This document shows, one piece after another, positions 50,842-60,406 of a DNA stretch of 64,000 nt. Within the stretch, counting starts at the first letter, position 1; every line of letters begins with the position of its first letter. The notes beneath the pieces are model-generated. The model searched no databases. It was not told the origin of the DNA and worked only from the letters and a program-made list of their open reading frames with translations. The position numbers were made by a program, and so were the translations under genes. The DNA comes from Pseudomonadota bacterium (GTDB lineage: Bacteria > Pseudomonadota > Alphaproteobacteria > Sphingomonadales > Sphingomonadaceae): the NCBI GenBank assembly GCA_023423655.1, contig JAFAFE010000007.1:1-64000 (forward strand). The letters are read 5' to 3'.

Positions 50842-52185
50842 TCAGACGCCGCGCATACATTGTTTCTTGTTGGGGCGCGGGAATTCCTTGCAATTCCACA
50901 GCGCCTTTTCAAAGCCCGCATTATTATTGCGCAGGAAGCTGAACGACATCGCCGCGCGCTGGTCCTCGCTGACATCACCCGAGGTCGCGACCTTGGCCGC
51001 ATTGGTCCAGCCCAACACTTTGCAATAGCTTTTGTCCCCGCATTTGCTGCGCGCCAAGGCTTCGAAGCTATCGGGATCGCTCGCTTTATTGAGCGTGATG
51101 ACAATCGCTTCGCCGGTCGTTGCGGTGGTGCTGGGCGTGATTGTGCCGGTGACGCGCCCGCCCGCATCGGTGCGCAAAGTCGCGGTCGCCGGAATGGTGA
51201 CTGCCGCCACCTCGGCATCAAGAGCTGACGCCGCATCACCTGCGTCCGCCAGTTCAACCCCCGCGCCGCCAAGCGCAAGCGCATGGGCAGGGGAGAGCTT
51301 GGCCATTTTGCCGATGCCGGGTTCGACACCATTGCTACGCTGGCGAAACGCGGCGGGCTTGCCCCATCCGCCCGGCCAGCGGAAGAAAAGATGCGTGCCG
51401 ACCGCCGTGATTTTCTCAAGGCTGTCGCTCCAATAAGGGACCACCCAATCGGTATGATAATGGGTCGCAAGCCCCACCGGCGCATAGACATAACCGGCCA
51501 GCGCCATCCCCGCGACCCCGCGCGCGCGGTCCCATGCGGCCGCCGAATATTGGCGGTTCAATGCGCCATCGCAGGTGAAGGTGAACTGGCAACCGGTGCG
51601 CCGCTCCGACCCTTGGAACACCACGCCGCACACGGTGCTGGGATAAGCAGGGTGGCGCGCGCGGTTGAGGACAACCTGCGCCACCGCCTGCTGCCCGACC
51701 GCATCATCACCCGCTTCGTAGAGAACCGCTGCTGCAAGGCAGTCCGAGGCACGCGCGCGATCTTCTATGCCTCCGGCGAAAATAAACGGCCGCGCGGCGG
51801 GATTGGGCGCGGTCGAAAAAGTCACACGAGCGTTAATCGCCTTGGCATCATTGGGCGCGACCACCAATATTTCGTTGGGCTGCACTTCGGGTAAGGCTTC
51901 GGCGGGGAGGGCGCCAAATTCATCCGCTTGCCGCGCGCCGACGCCGGACGTGCTGCTGGTCGCAGCCCCGTCAAAGCCGCCGCGCATCGACACCGCACCG
52001 ATGATAATCACCGCAAGCGCGAGCAAGGCCGCCATCAACACAATGATATGGTCGCGCTTGAAGCGCGTCCATCCGTCCGGGCGCGGAGGCGAGAAGGCAG
52101 AGCGCCGCAACCCGTCCGGCTTTATACCGGACAGGGGTTGAGATAGCGGCGTCGGCGCGCCGGTGTCGGGCAATGAAAAATCCAT
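50842..52185 (-). CDS. SleB-type cell wall hydrolase, membrane anchored
   Basis: This 447-residue protein has a short cytosolic N terminus, one transmembrane helix (about residues 48-66), and a periplasmic hydrolase_2/SleB domain: LAAAVLYEAGDD (with the likely catalytic Glu), GQQAVAQVVLNRARHPAYPSTVC, and GCQFTFTCDG. The remaining 180 or so residues are a variable tail with LGWTNAAKVATSGDV and paired Cys near the end. The family cleaves peptidoglycan glycan strands in spores and cell-wall turnover. In this non-sporulating group the role is probably envelope remodelling. Confidence 0.9.
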   Translation of the reverse strand: MDFSLPDTGAPTPLSQPLSGIKPDGLRRSAFSPPRPDGWTRFKRDHIIVLMAALLALAVIIIGAVSMRGGFDGAATSSTSGVGARQADEFGALPAEALPEVQPNEILVVAPNDAKAINARVTFSTAPNPAARPFIFAGGIEDRARASDCLAAAVLYEAGDDAVGQQAVAQVVLNRARHPAYPSTVCGVVFQGSERRTGCQFTFTCDGALNRQYSAAAWDRARGVAGMALAGYVYAPVGLATHYHTDWVVPYWSDSLEKITAVGTHLFFRWPGGWGKPAAFRQRSNGVEPGIGKMAKLSPAHALALGGAGVELADAGDAASALDAEVAAVTIPATATLRTDAGGRVTGTITPSTTATTGEAIVITLNKASDPDSFEALARSKCGDKSYCKVLGWTNAAKVATSGDVSEDQRAAMSFSFLRNNNAGFEKALWNCKEFPRPNKKQCMRGV

Positions 52186-52203
52186 CCAGCCCGCGTCTTT
52201 AGC

Positions 52204-53127
52204 TTATCCCGCTTCCGGAAGGAAGTCAGGAACACTCAGATAGCGTTCGCCGGTATCATAGTTGAAACCGAGCACGCGGCTGCCTGCGGGCAATTCCTTG
52301 AGCTTTTGCGCGATGGCCGCAAGCGTTGCCCCCGACGATATGCCGACAAGCAGGCCTTCTTCGCTGGCCGAACGGCGCGCCATATCCTTGGCGGATTCGG
52401 CTTCGACCTGAATTGAGCCGTCGAGCAATTGGGTTTCAAGATTGGCCGGAATGAAGCCCGCGCCAATGCCCTGGATCGGGTGCGGCCCCGGCTGTCCGCC
52501 CGAAATAACCGGCGACAGCACCGGCTCGACCGCAAATACCTGAAGGTTCGGCCAAGCTTTTTTGAGAACGCGCGCAACGCCGCTAATATGGCCGCCAGTG
52601 CCAACGCCGGTGACGATCGCATCGAGCGGCGTATCGGCGAAATCGTTCAGGATTTCCTGCGCGGTGGTGCGTTCATGCACGTCGATATTGGCCGGATTTT
52701 CAAATTGCTGCGGCATCCATGCGCCGGGGGTCTGTTCGACAATTTCAATCGCGCGTTCAATCGCGCCCTTCATGCCCTTCTCCTTGGGCGTCAGGTCAAA
52801 GCTTGCGCCATAGGCGAGCATCAGGCGGCGGCGTTCGATCGACATGGATTCGGGCATGACGAGAATAAGCTTATAGCCCTTGACCGCCGCAGCCATTGCA
52901 AGGCCGACACCGGTATTGCCGCTGGTCGGCTCGACAATCGTGCCGCCGGGTTTCAAGGCACCGCTTTTTTCCGCCGCTTCGATCATGGCAAGGCCGATAC
53001 GGTCCTTGATTGACCCACCGGGATTGGCGCGTTCGGACTTGATCCACACTTCGGCATCCCCGAACAGGCGGTTCATGCGGATATGCGGGGTGTTACCGAT
53101 GGTTTCCAGAACATTGGCAAATTTCAT
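52204..53127 (-). CDS. cysK: Cysteine synthase A
   Basis: This 307-residue PLP enzyme makes cysteine from O-acetylserine and sulfide. It has the PLP Lys in NPGGSIKDR (Lys41), the substrate loop EPTSGNTGVGLA, and the phosphate-binding glycine loop TGVGTGGHISG. Length and start fit CysK rather than CysM. Its start overlaps the stop of the MFS gene by 1 bp. Confidence 0.96.
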   Translation of the reverse strand: MKFANVLETIGNTPHIRMNRLFGDAEVWIKSERANPGGSIKDRIGLAMIEAAEKSGALKPGGTIVEPTSGNTGVGLAMAAAVKGYKLILVMPESMSIERRRLMLAYGASFDLTPKEKGMKGAIERAIEIVEQTPGAWMPQQFENPANIDVHERTTAQEILNDFADTPLDAIVTGVGTGGHISGVARVLKKAWPNLQVFAVEPVLSPVISGGQPGPHPIQGIGAGFIPANLETQLLDGSIQVEAESAKDMARRSASEEGLLVGISSGATLAAIAQKLKELPAGSRVLGFNYDTGERYLSVPDFLPEAG

Positions 53128-54404
53128 CAGTTGATCTCCTTTGGTGGATCGAAATTCTTGGCCTGACGCAACTCAGGGAAAATATAGGCCCATAGGCCCG
53201 TCACGACAACCGCTGCCGCGCCGCCCCATACGACGGCACCGACAGGCCCCAGTAAAGCGGCCATAAATCCGGCGCGGGTTTCGCCCAATTCATTGGAGGC
53301 GGAAATGGCGATTTGCCCGACCGAACTGACGCGCCCGCGCATTTCATCGGGGGTGTGAAGCTGGATGAGGCTGGAGCGGACATAGACCGAAAACATATCG
53401 GCCGCGCCCATTGCGACAAGCAGGGCGAGCGAGAGCGGCAGGCTTTTGGAAAAGCCGAATGCTGCGGTAATCGCGCCGAACGCACCGACCGCGAGGAGCA
53501 TTTTGAGGCCGACTTCGGTTTTGAGCGGACGCCAGACGAAGAATAGCGCCACCAAAGCCGCACCAATGGCAGGCGCCGCGCGCATCTGCCCCAAACCTTC
53601 CGGCCCGACGTGCAAAATATCGCGCGCATAGACAGGCAGCATCGCGGTCGCTCCCGCAAGCAGCACCGCAAACAGATCGAGCGTGATCGCGCCCAAAAGG
53701 AAGCGGCGACGGCGCACATAGCGCAGCCCGTCGACCATCTGCTGCAACGGGTGAGCGGTGCCCTTGATGGACGGCGCGCGCACCGGCTTGATAAAGGACA
53801 GCGCCAGACTGCCGAGGCCAAGCAGCCCTGCGCTCATCCAGTAAGGGGATGCGGGGTGCGCGGCATAGAGGAAGCCCGCAACGGCAGGGCCGATGACCGA
53901 GGCCGACTGCCAAGCGATGCTGCTGAGCGCAATCGCTTGCGGCAAGGAGGCGGGCGGCACCAGATTGGGAGCGAGCGCCGACATCGACGGCCCCACAAAA
54001 CTGCGCGCCACGCCATGCGCGACCGCGACGGCAAACAAGGCGGGCAGGGTAAGCGTGCCGCTATAGGTCATCCACCCCAAGGCAAGCGCAATCAGCATAT
54101 CGATACTATTGGCAAAACGCGCGACCGTGCGGCGTTCGAACCGGTCGGCGACCCAGCCCGCGACGGGAGCGAGCAGGAATAAAGGGATAAACTGTGCTGC
54201 ACCAATCAAGCCAAGCTGGAACGAGGCTTCTTTGGGCGTCATCCCATAGTCGGAGCGCGCGACATCATAAACTTGCCACCCGATGATAACAATCATCGCC
54301 ATCGTCGCGAAAACCGCCGAAAAGCGCGCAACCAGAAACAGGCGATAATCGCCGATGGAAAGGGGATGGACGGGCTTTGCGGAAGAAGAGTCGGTCGTTA
54401 TCAC
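53127..54404 (-). CDS. MFS transporter (EntS-like)
   Basis: This 425-residue protein has about 12 transmembrane helices. The region FATMAMIVIIGWQVYDVAR and the loop VADRFERRTVARFANSIDML are typical of the EntS/MFS_3 export group. It lacks the C-terminal soluble domain of the other MFS gene in this window (9361-10980). The substrate is unknown. It is followed directly by cysK in the same transcript, hinting at export of a thiol or sulfur compound, but this is only positional. Confidence 0.88.
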   Translation of the reverse strand: MITTDSSSAKPVHPLSIGDYRLFLVARFSAVFATMAMIVIIGWQVYDVARSDYGMTPKEASFQLGLIGAAQFIPLFLLAPVAGWVADRFERRTVARFANSIDMLIALALGWMTYSGTLTLPALFAVAVAHGVARSFVGPSMSALAPNLVPPASLPQAIALSSIAWQSASVIGPAVAGFLYAAHPASPYWMSAGLLGLGSLALSFIKPVRAPSIKGTAHPLQQMVDGLRYVRRRRFLLGAITLDLFAVLLAGATAMLPVYARDILHVGPEGLGQMRAAPAIGAALVALFFVWRPLKTEVGLKMLLAVGAFGAITAAFGFSKSLPLSLALLVAMGAADMFSVYVRSSLIQLHTPDEMRGRVSSVGQIAISASNELGETRAGFMAALLGPVGAVVWGGAAAVVVTGLWAYIFPELRQAKNFDPPKEIN

Positions 54405-54474
54405 GCCGCCCCTTTAAGCGCGTAAAGCGCCTGTGTCCAAGACAGCTTTTCTTTGCGCGCCCCAAAGCCGTTTG

Positions 54475-55638
54475 TCAGTCGTTGATACTGGCCAGCCCAT
54501 AATCATCGACGGCTTCGAAAATCGCGACCAGCGCCTGTTTTTCGGCTTCGGATATTTCGGGCCGCCATATGTCGAACAGCAAGATGATCCGGGTTTCATT
54601 GCTGCGGTTCCATGCTTCATGCTCGATGGAATCATCGAAGATCAACGCCTCGCCTTCGCGCCAGCTACGGGTTTCATTGCCGCAACGCAGCGCACAATTT
54701 TCCGGCACAACCAGCGGTATGTGGCAGATCAGCCTAGTGTTAAGCGCGCCATGATGCGGGATGATATGGGTGTCCGGCTCCAGCACCGAATAGAGCGCCA
54801 TTGGCGAGCGGTTGCGGATGACCGGAATGGGCGCAAGGTCGAGCGCCGCCATCGTTTTCGGGCATTGCGCGCCGTGGGCCGCAATCCGTTTGCCATTTTC
54901 CCAGAAATACCAAGCGCCCCATTTATTGTCATCGGCGAGCGGATTGACCGAACGCGGGCGGCCTTCCTGCGTTACAATATAAGGGTCGAAATCATGCCCC
55001 GATGCGCGCACATCGCGCAATTCCTCCTGCATGACAGGAACCAAGGCTTCCATGTCGGCAATCCACGCAAATTCGTCGCGTTCGTAAAATTGGCGTTGGG
55101 GCAGGCCGGGCAGGTAAAAGACCGTCGGTTCCTGAACATAACGCTGCTTTTCGCCAAGCAGCAGCGACAAGGCTTCGGCAATGCGGGGCGGCTGTGTGCC
55201 TGTCAGGCCCTTGGCGGCGAGATGCGTGGCAAGATGGTCTGCAAACCGGCTTTGCGAGGCTTGCAGCCATTGTTCGGCAGCGTTGAGCATCGGATGCAAT
55301 GCGGGCGGAACCGTGCCGCTCGCGCCTGCATAGCCGAGCGCCCGTTTGAAATATGAGGTGGCCGCGCGGTCATCGCCCGTGCTGGCCTGGGCATCGCCCA
55401 TCATCAAAAGGGCGGCGATATTGGCCTGATCTGCCGCCAATACCTGTTCCAGCGCCTCCATTTCGGCAAGGCGGTCGCCTTGATGACGGCACGCTTGGGC
55501 AAGCAGGAACCAGGGTTCGGGGACACCGCTTTTGCCTTCTATCGCATCGGTGAAGCGCGTACGGGCGGTCGCACTTTCCCCGCGCCGGAGTGCCTCCAAA
55601 CCTTCGCGAATATGCTGTTCTGCTTGCTGCGGCGTCAT
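54475..55638 (-). CDS. TPR protein with aspartyl/asparaginyl beta-hydroxylase domain
   Basis: ATG at 55638 gives 387 residues. The N-terminal part (about 1-150) has TPR-like helices (EALRRGESATARTRFTDAIE, PWFLLAQACRHQGD). The C-terminal part is an Asp/Asn hydroxylase (Fe(II)/2-oxoglutarate) domain with iron-binding His in HHGALNTRL and DSIEHEAWN, and a 2-OG-binding Arg in TRIILLFDIWRPE. Related enzymes hydroxylate protein Asp/Asn or lipid A acyl chains (LpxO). The TPR part suggests a protein partner. It lies 10 bases after uvrD, so they may be co-transcribed. Confidence 0.88.
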   Translation of the reverse strand: MTPQQAEQHIREGLEALRRGESATARTRFTDAIEGKSGVPEPWFLLAQACRHQGDRLAEMEALEQVLAADQANIAALLMMGDAQASTGDDRAATSYFKRALGYAGASGTVPPALHPMLNAAEQWLQASQSRFADHLATHLAAKGLTGTQPPRIAEALSLLLGEKQRYVQEPTVFYLPGLPQRQFYERDEFAWIADMEALVPVMQEELRDVRASGHDFDPYIVTQEGRPRSVNPLADDNKWGAWYFWENGKRIAAHGAQCPKTMAALDLAPIPVIRNRSPMALYSVLEPDTHIIPHHGALNTRLICHIPLVVPENCALRCGNETRSWREGEALIFDDSIEHEAWNRSNETRIILLFDIWRPEISEAEKQALVAIFEAVDDYGLASIND

Positions 55639-55648
55639 GCAGCAATTG

Positions 55649-57955
55649 TTATGCCAGCCGCACGAAGGAGTCGAGAACCCGTTTGCGGCCCGCTTGTTCG
55701 AATGTAATTTCCAGCTTGTTGCCTTCAATTTCCTCGATCACGCCATAGCCGAATTTTTCGTGGAAAATGCGCTGGCCGACGCTGACATCGTCGCGCCCCT
55801 TATTGCCGAGCGATACGGCGCTGGCGCGGCTTTCGATAACGCGCGTGGGCGCAGGGTCATAATTGCCGCTGGTCGAGCGTTGCTGCCCGCGCTGCCAGCC
55901 GGGGCCGCGCCCAGTCCCGCGCGAGACATGGGCGAAAGGGTCGGCATTGCTCGTCCAGTTGGCGCGCCACAGCGATTCCCCGCCCGCCATGCTGGTTTCG
56001 TGGAGGACATGGTCGTCCGGCAATTCACCGATAAAGCGCGACGGGATCGAGCTGGTCCATTGCCCGTAAATGCGCCGGTTAGCCGCGTGGAAGATGGTGC
56101 AGCTATGCCGCGCGCGGGTGATTGCGACATAGGCCAAGCGGCGTTCTTCTTCGAGGCTCGGCGCCCCGCCTTCGTCGAGCGCGCGTTGCGAGGGGAATAC
56201 GCCATCTTCCCAGCCTGCCAGAAACACATGGCCGAATTCCAGGCCCTTGGCGGCGTGGATGGTCATGATTGTGACTTTGGGTTCGTCCGACTGCGCATCA
56301 TTCTCCATGACAAGGCTGACATGTTCGAGGAACGCATCGAGGTTTTCATAGTCCTCCATCGCGCGCACTAGTTCGGTGAGGTTTTCCAACCGTCCGGCGG
56401 CTTCGGTGCTGCGTTCGGCCTGTAAGGCTGCGGTATAACCGGATTCGTCCAGCACCAGCCGCGCCAGTTCGGCATGGGGGAGGCTGTTGGTCATGTCGCG
56501 CCAGCGCCGGACATTGGCAACAAAATCGCCCAAGGAGCGCCGCGCTTGCGGGGTTAGCTCATCGGTGCCGAGAATGTCGGCTGCGGCCTGTAATAACGGG
56601 ATGTGTTGCGCGCGGGCAAAGCTTTGCACCCGCGCCACCGCTTTGTCGCCCAATCCGCGCTTGGGCACATTGATGATACGCTCCAAGGCCAGATCATCGG
56701 CGGGCTGGTGGATGACCCGCAAATAAGCGAGCGCATCGCGGATTTCCGCGCGTTCATAGAAGCGGAAACCCCCGACAATGCGATAGGACAGACCGGTAGC
56801 GATGAAGCGGTCCTCAAACTCGCGCGTCTGGAACTGCGCGCGCACGAGGATGGCAATATCGTCAAGGCTTGCGCCCTGCCGTTGCAGTGTGTCGATGGTT
56901 TCACCCACGCGCCGCGCTTCTTCGGGGCCATCCCACACGCCGATGACCTTGACCTTGTCACCGCTGTCCACCTCGGTCCATAAAGTCTTGCCGAGCCGGT
57001 CGCTATTATGGTGGATGACGCCGCTCGCCGCGCCCAATATATGCGGGGTCGAGCGGTAATTCTGTTCCAGCCGGATAACTTTAGCTCCCGGAAAATCGCG
57101 CTCGAAGCGCAGGATATTGGCGACCTCCGCGCCGCGCCAAGAGTAGATCGACTGGTCATCATCGCCGACGCAGCAGATATTCTTGCGCTGTTGGGCGAGC
57201 AGGCGCAGCCATAAATATTGGCTGGAATTGGTGTCCTGATATTCATCCACCATGATATATTTGAACCGCTGCTGATAGCTTTCCAGCACATCTCGATGCG
57301 TCTTGAGGATGGTCAGCGTGTGCAGCAAAAGATCGCCAAAATCACAGGCATTGAGCGCCTTCAGCCGGTCCTGATAGGCCTGATAAAGCTTCTGGCCCAT
57401 GCCATTGCCATAGCTTTCGGCATCGCCTGCATTAAGGTCGCCCGGCAATAGTCCGCGATTTTTCCACCCGTCTATCAATCCGGCAAGCTGGCGCGCGGGC
57501 CAGCGTTTTTCATCGAGTTCCGCAGCATTGATAAGCTGTTTCAACAAGCGGAGCTGGTCGTCGGTATCAAGGATGGTGTAATTGCTCTGCAACCCCACCA
57601 GTTCGGCATGGCGGCGCAGCATTTTGGCAGCGATAGAATGGAAAGTGCCGAGCCAAGGCATCCCTTCAACCGCATCGCCGATGATCCGCCCGACCCGTTC
57701 GCGCATCTCGCGCGCGGCTTTGTTGGTGAAGGTCACCGCCAATATTTCACTCGGCCATGCGCGGCGGGTGGCAATCAGATGCGCAAGCCGCGCGGTGAGG
57801 GCTGCGGTCTTGCCCGTGCCTGCACCGGCCAACACCAGCACCGGCCCTTCGGTCGTCAATACGGCGTCGCGCTGGGGCGGGTTCAGTCCGGCAAGATAGG
57901 CCGGTTCGGGTTCGCTGCTAATCGGGTGAGTCACCGGTGAACAGTTAGGGAACAT
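55649..57955 (-). CDS. uvrD: UvrD/PcrA-type DNA helicase II
   Basis: This 768-residue SF1A helicase acts in nucleotide excision and mismatch repair. It has Walker A AGAGTGKT (43-50), motif Ia TFTNKAAREMRERV, motif II DEYQDTN, motif III DDDQSIYSWRGA, motif V MTIHAAKGLEF, and VAITRARH. The C-terminal Tudor-like segment (GQRIFHEKFGYGVIEEIEGNKLEI) is present. The ATG at 57955 is chosen over TTG at 57970. Confidence 0.96.
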   Translation of the reverse strand: MFPNCSPVTHPISSEPEPAYLAGLNPPQRDAVLTTEGPVLVLAGAGTGKTAALTARLAHLIATRRAWPSEILAVTFTNKAAREMRERVGRIIGDAVEGMPWLGTFHSIAAKMLRRHAELVGLQSNYTILDTDDQLRLLKQLINAAELDEKRWPARQLAGLIDGWKNRGLLPGDLNAGDAESYGNGMGQKLYQAYQDRLKALNACDFGDLLLHTLTILKTHRDVLESYQQRFKYIMVDEYQDTNSSQYLWLRLLAQQRKNICCVGDDDQSIYSWRGAEVANILRFERDFPGAKVIRLEQNYRSTPHILGAASGVIHHNSDRLGKTLWTEVDSGDKVKVIGVWDGPEEARRVGETIDTLQRQGASLDDIAILVRAQFQTREFEDRFIATGLSYRIVGGFRFYERAEIRDALAYLRVIHQPADDLALERIINVPKRGLGDKAVARVQSFARAQHIPLLQAAADILGTDELTPQARRSLGDFVANVRRWRDMTNSLPHAELARLVLDESGYTAALQAERSTEAAGRLENLTELVRAMEDYENLDAFLEHVSLVMENDAQSDEPKVTIMTIHAAKGLEFGHVFLAGWEDGVFPSQRALDEGGAPSLEEERRLAYVAITRARHSCTIFHAANRRIYGQWTSSIPSRFIGELPDDHVLHETSMAGGESLWRANWTSNADPFAHVSRGTGRGPGWQRGQQRSTSGNYDPAPTRVIESRASAVSLGNKGRDDVSVGQRIFHEKFGYGVIEEIEGNKLEITFEQAGRKRVLDSFVRLA

Positions 57956-58049
57956 ACGGATAAACCGCAAGCATATCCCGCAAAAAGATGCCCGGCTGTT
58001 TGGAGGGGCCAGCCGGGCATGAGGTTAACCAAGGAAGTTATGGTTATTA

Positions 58050-58451
58050 TTAACGGCGCGGTTTTTTGGTCGCTTTTTTGGTGCGCGGACGCTCCGACGG
58101 ATTGATGCAATTATCGGTCACCGTCTTGCTGCACACCGGATATTCGGCCGGAGGCGGCGGCGGGGCGGGCAAGGCCGCAGGCGGGGCCATCGTTTGGACC
58201 GGAGGTGCTTGCGGTGCTGCTTCCGGAGGTGGCGGCGGAGCAGTAGGGTCGGCTGCCGGAGGCGGTGCCGGTTCCGCAGGCGGCATCGGCTCTTCCGGCG
58301 GAGGCGGCGCGGGCGGCATGGGGGCATCGGGCGGCGGCGCTTCTACCTCAGCCGGAGGGGGCGGAGGCGGCGCATCTTGGGCAATCGCTGTTCCGGCCAG
58401 TCCGGCGCTCGCCAGTGCCATCGGAATCGCCCATTTCAAGGAATATTTCAT
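58050..58451 (-). CDS. Pro-rich secreted protein of unknown function
   Basis: This 133-residue protein has a signal peptide (cleavage near AIA-Q, about 25), followed by roughly 75 residues of Pro/Ala/Glu repeats with runs of P and E. A short C-terminal part has two Cys (VCSKTVTDNCINPSE) and a basic tail (RTKKATKKPRR). The pair could form a disulfide and the basic end could bind cell-wall or nucleic acid polymers; no function is assigned. AGGAGAG lies 6-12 bases before the ATG at 58451. It stands alone between trpC and uvrD, on the same strand as both. Confidence 0.8.
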   Translation of the reverse strand: MKYSLKWAIPMALASAGLAGTAIAQDAPPPPPPAEVEAPPPDAPMPPAPPPPEEPMPPAEPAPPPAADPTAPPPPPEAAPQAPPVQTMAPPAALPAPPPPPAEYPVCSKTVTDNCINPSERPRTKKATKKPRR

Positions 58452-58555
58452 GTGTCTCTCCTGACATTTGCCCCCCGCCTCACGCACAAAAGCGCCCGTT
58501 TCCTTGCTCCCAGATGAACAAGGCGAGCGTAGCACGATGTAACGTGGCGGGTTGG

Positions 58556-58588
58556 CGATAAGCGCGCAGGAGAGGCGCGGCTTATCTC
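58556..58588. repeat. Imperfect palindrome after trpC
   Basis: GATAAGCGCGC and GCGCGGCTTATC form a near-perfect stem with a one-base bulge around a short loop. It lies about 30 bases beyond the trpC stop and may stabilise or end the trp mRNA, although no T tract follows on the minus strand. Confidence 0.4.
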
Positions 58589-58619
58589 TGTGGCTTTACA
58601 CCTATGGTGCGTGGCGGAC

Positions 58620-59414
58620 TTAGCCGCCGAGCAAAGCGCGGGTGGCGGATTCGACATCCTGTTGACGCATCAGGCTTTCCCCGACAAGGAAGCTTTTGAC
58701 GCCATGCTGGGCGAGACGCACACAGTCCGCATGGGTATTAATCCCGCTTTCACCGACCAATATATGCGTCTCCGGCACCAGCGCGGCCAGCCTTTCGGTG
58801 GTCGCAAGGTCGGTTTCGAATGTCTTGAGATTGCGGTTATTGACGCCGATTAATTGCGATTGCAGGTGGGTCAAGGCGCGGTCCAGTTCGGCTTCGTCAT
58901 GGACTTCGACCAATATGCTCATGCCAAGATTGCGCGCTGTGTCTTCAATTTCGCGCATAAGACCATCTTCAAGCGCCGCAACAATGATGAGGATTGCATC
59001 CGCCCCGATGGCGCGCGCTTCCAGCACTTGCCAGGGATCAACCATGAAGTCCTTGCGCAGCACCGGCAGCGCACATGCGGCGCGCGCGGCGACGAGATAG
59101 TCTTCCGATCCTTGGAAAAAAGGCGCGTCGGTCAGCACCGACAAACAGGTTGCGCCGACCTTTTCATAAGCGACGGCGTGGGCGGGCGGGTCAAAATCCG
59201 CACGGATGAGGCCCTTGGACGGCGAAGCTTTCTTGATTTCGGCAATCAGCGCAAAGCGGCCATCGTCAATGGTGCGGCGCAGTGCCGCTTCAAATCCGCG
59301 CGGCGGGGTTTGCGCAGCCGCCCGGTCGGCCAGCTCTGCGAGCGTGACAGCGGCCTTGCGCCCCGCTACTTCGTCGCGCTTGGTCGCGCAAATTTCGTCA
59401 AGCTTGTTGGTCAT
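58620..59414 (-). CDS. trpC: Indole-3-glycerol phosphate synthase
   Basis: This 264-residue TIM-barrel enzyme closes the indole ring in tryptophan synthesis. It has LIAEIKKASPSKGLIR, LSVLTDAPFFQGSEDYL, VLRKDFMVDPWQ, LIGVNNRNLKTF and the phosphate-binding VGESGI. There is no fused TrpF domain. Its ATG overlaps the trpD stop by 4 bp. It is the last gene of the overlapping trp operon here. Confidence 0.96.
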   Translation of the reverse strand: MTNKLDEICATKRDEVAGRKAAVTLAELADRAAAQTPPRGFEAALRRTIDDGRFALIAEIKKASPSKGLIRADFDPPAHAVAYEKVGATCLSVLTDAPFFQGSEDYLVAARAACALPVLRKDFMVDPWQVLEARAIGADAILIIVAALEDGLMREIEDTARNLGMSILVEVHDEAELDRALTHLQSQLIGVNNRNLKTFETDLATTERLAALVPETHILVGESGINTHADCVRLAQHGVKSFLVGESLMRQQDVESATRALLGG

Positions 59415-60406
59415 TGGCTACTCGCAATCCAGCAATTCAAAAGGGCGTTGGCCAGCCCCTTGTCGATGGCTTCGGCGGCTTCTTCGACACCGTCCTCGAA
59501 ACTCTCGACCTCGTCGGCAATCATCAGCGCGGCGGCAGCGTTGAACAGTACCGCATCGCGATAGGCCCCGCGCTCGCCTTCGAGCAGGCGTTTTAACGCA
59601 GCGGCATTTTCCCCAGGACTCCCGCCGCGAATGGCCTCGACCGGATAGGTTTGAAGCCCCGCTTCTGCGGCGCTCGCGCGCTGCATCCGCACGCCATCGC
59701 GGGTGATGACCGCAACTTCATTGCCGCCCGCCAGCGATAATTCATCCAAGCCTTCATCGCCCGACACGACAAAGCTTTTGTCGGTGCCAAGCTTGTAAAG
59801 CGCATCGGCATAGATCGGAATATAGGCGGGGCGCGCAATGCCGAGAAGCTGGCGCGTCACTTGCGCGGGGTTGGCGAGCGGTCCCATCAGATTAAAAATG
59901 GTGCGCCGCCCGATTTTCTGGCGGATCGGTTGCAGCCATTTCATCGCCGGATGATGGTTTGCCGCAAAAAGGAAGCAGATGCCGATATCGCTTAAGGTCG
60001 CTTCGGCATTGGCAGCGGCTTTGGTAAGGTCGAGGCCGAGGGCTTCGAGCGTGTCCGCTGCTCCCGCTTTCGACGATGCCGCGCGGTTGCCATGTTTGGC
60101 GACCGGCACATCGCAAGCCGCAACCACCAGCGAAACGGCGGTCGAAACATTGAGCGTATGATGCCCGTCGCCGCCGGTACCGCACACGTCGATCGCGTTG
60201 GCGGGCGCGTTCACCGGAATGACGCGATCGCGCATCGATTGGGCGGCGGCGGCGATTTCTTCGGCGGTTTCGCCCCGTTCGGTAAGGCCGATGAGGAAGC
60301 GCGCAACATCTTCATCATCGCGCACATTGCCATCGAGCAAATTGGCGAAGGCGGCCAAGGCTTCATCGGCGGAGAGCGGCGCAGCGGTATCGGGAAGGCG
60401 CGTCAT
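59411..60406 (-). CDS. trpD: Anthranilate phosphoribosyltransferase
   Basis: This 331-residue enzyme joins anthranilate to PRPP. It has the PRPP-binding VCGTGGDGHHTLNVST (76-91), KHGNRAASSKAGAADTLEALG and GPLANPAQVTRQLLG. Length is normal and there is no fused TrpG. It overlaps trpG upstream and trpC downstream by 4 bp each (ATGA), so translation is coupled. Confidence 0.96.
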   Translation of the reverse strand: MTRLPDTAAPLSADEALAAFANLLDGNVRDDEDVARFLIGLTERGETAEEIAAAAQSMRDRVIPVNAPANAIDVCGTGGDGHHTLNVSTAVSLVVAACDVPVAKHGNRAASSKAGAADTLEALGLDLTKAAANAEATLSDIGICFLFAANHHPAMKWLQPIRQKIGRRTIFNLMGPLANPAQVTRQLLGIARPAYIPIYADALYKLGTDKSFVVSGDEGLDELSLAGGNEVAVITRDGVRMQRASAAEAGLQTYPVEAIRGGSPGENAAALKRLLEGERGAYRDAVLFNAAAALMIADEVESFEDGVEEAAEAIDKGLANALLNCWIASSQ

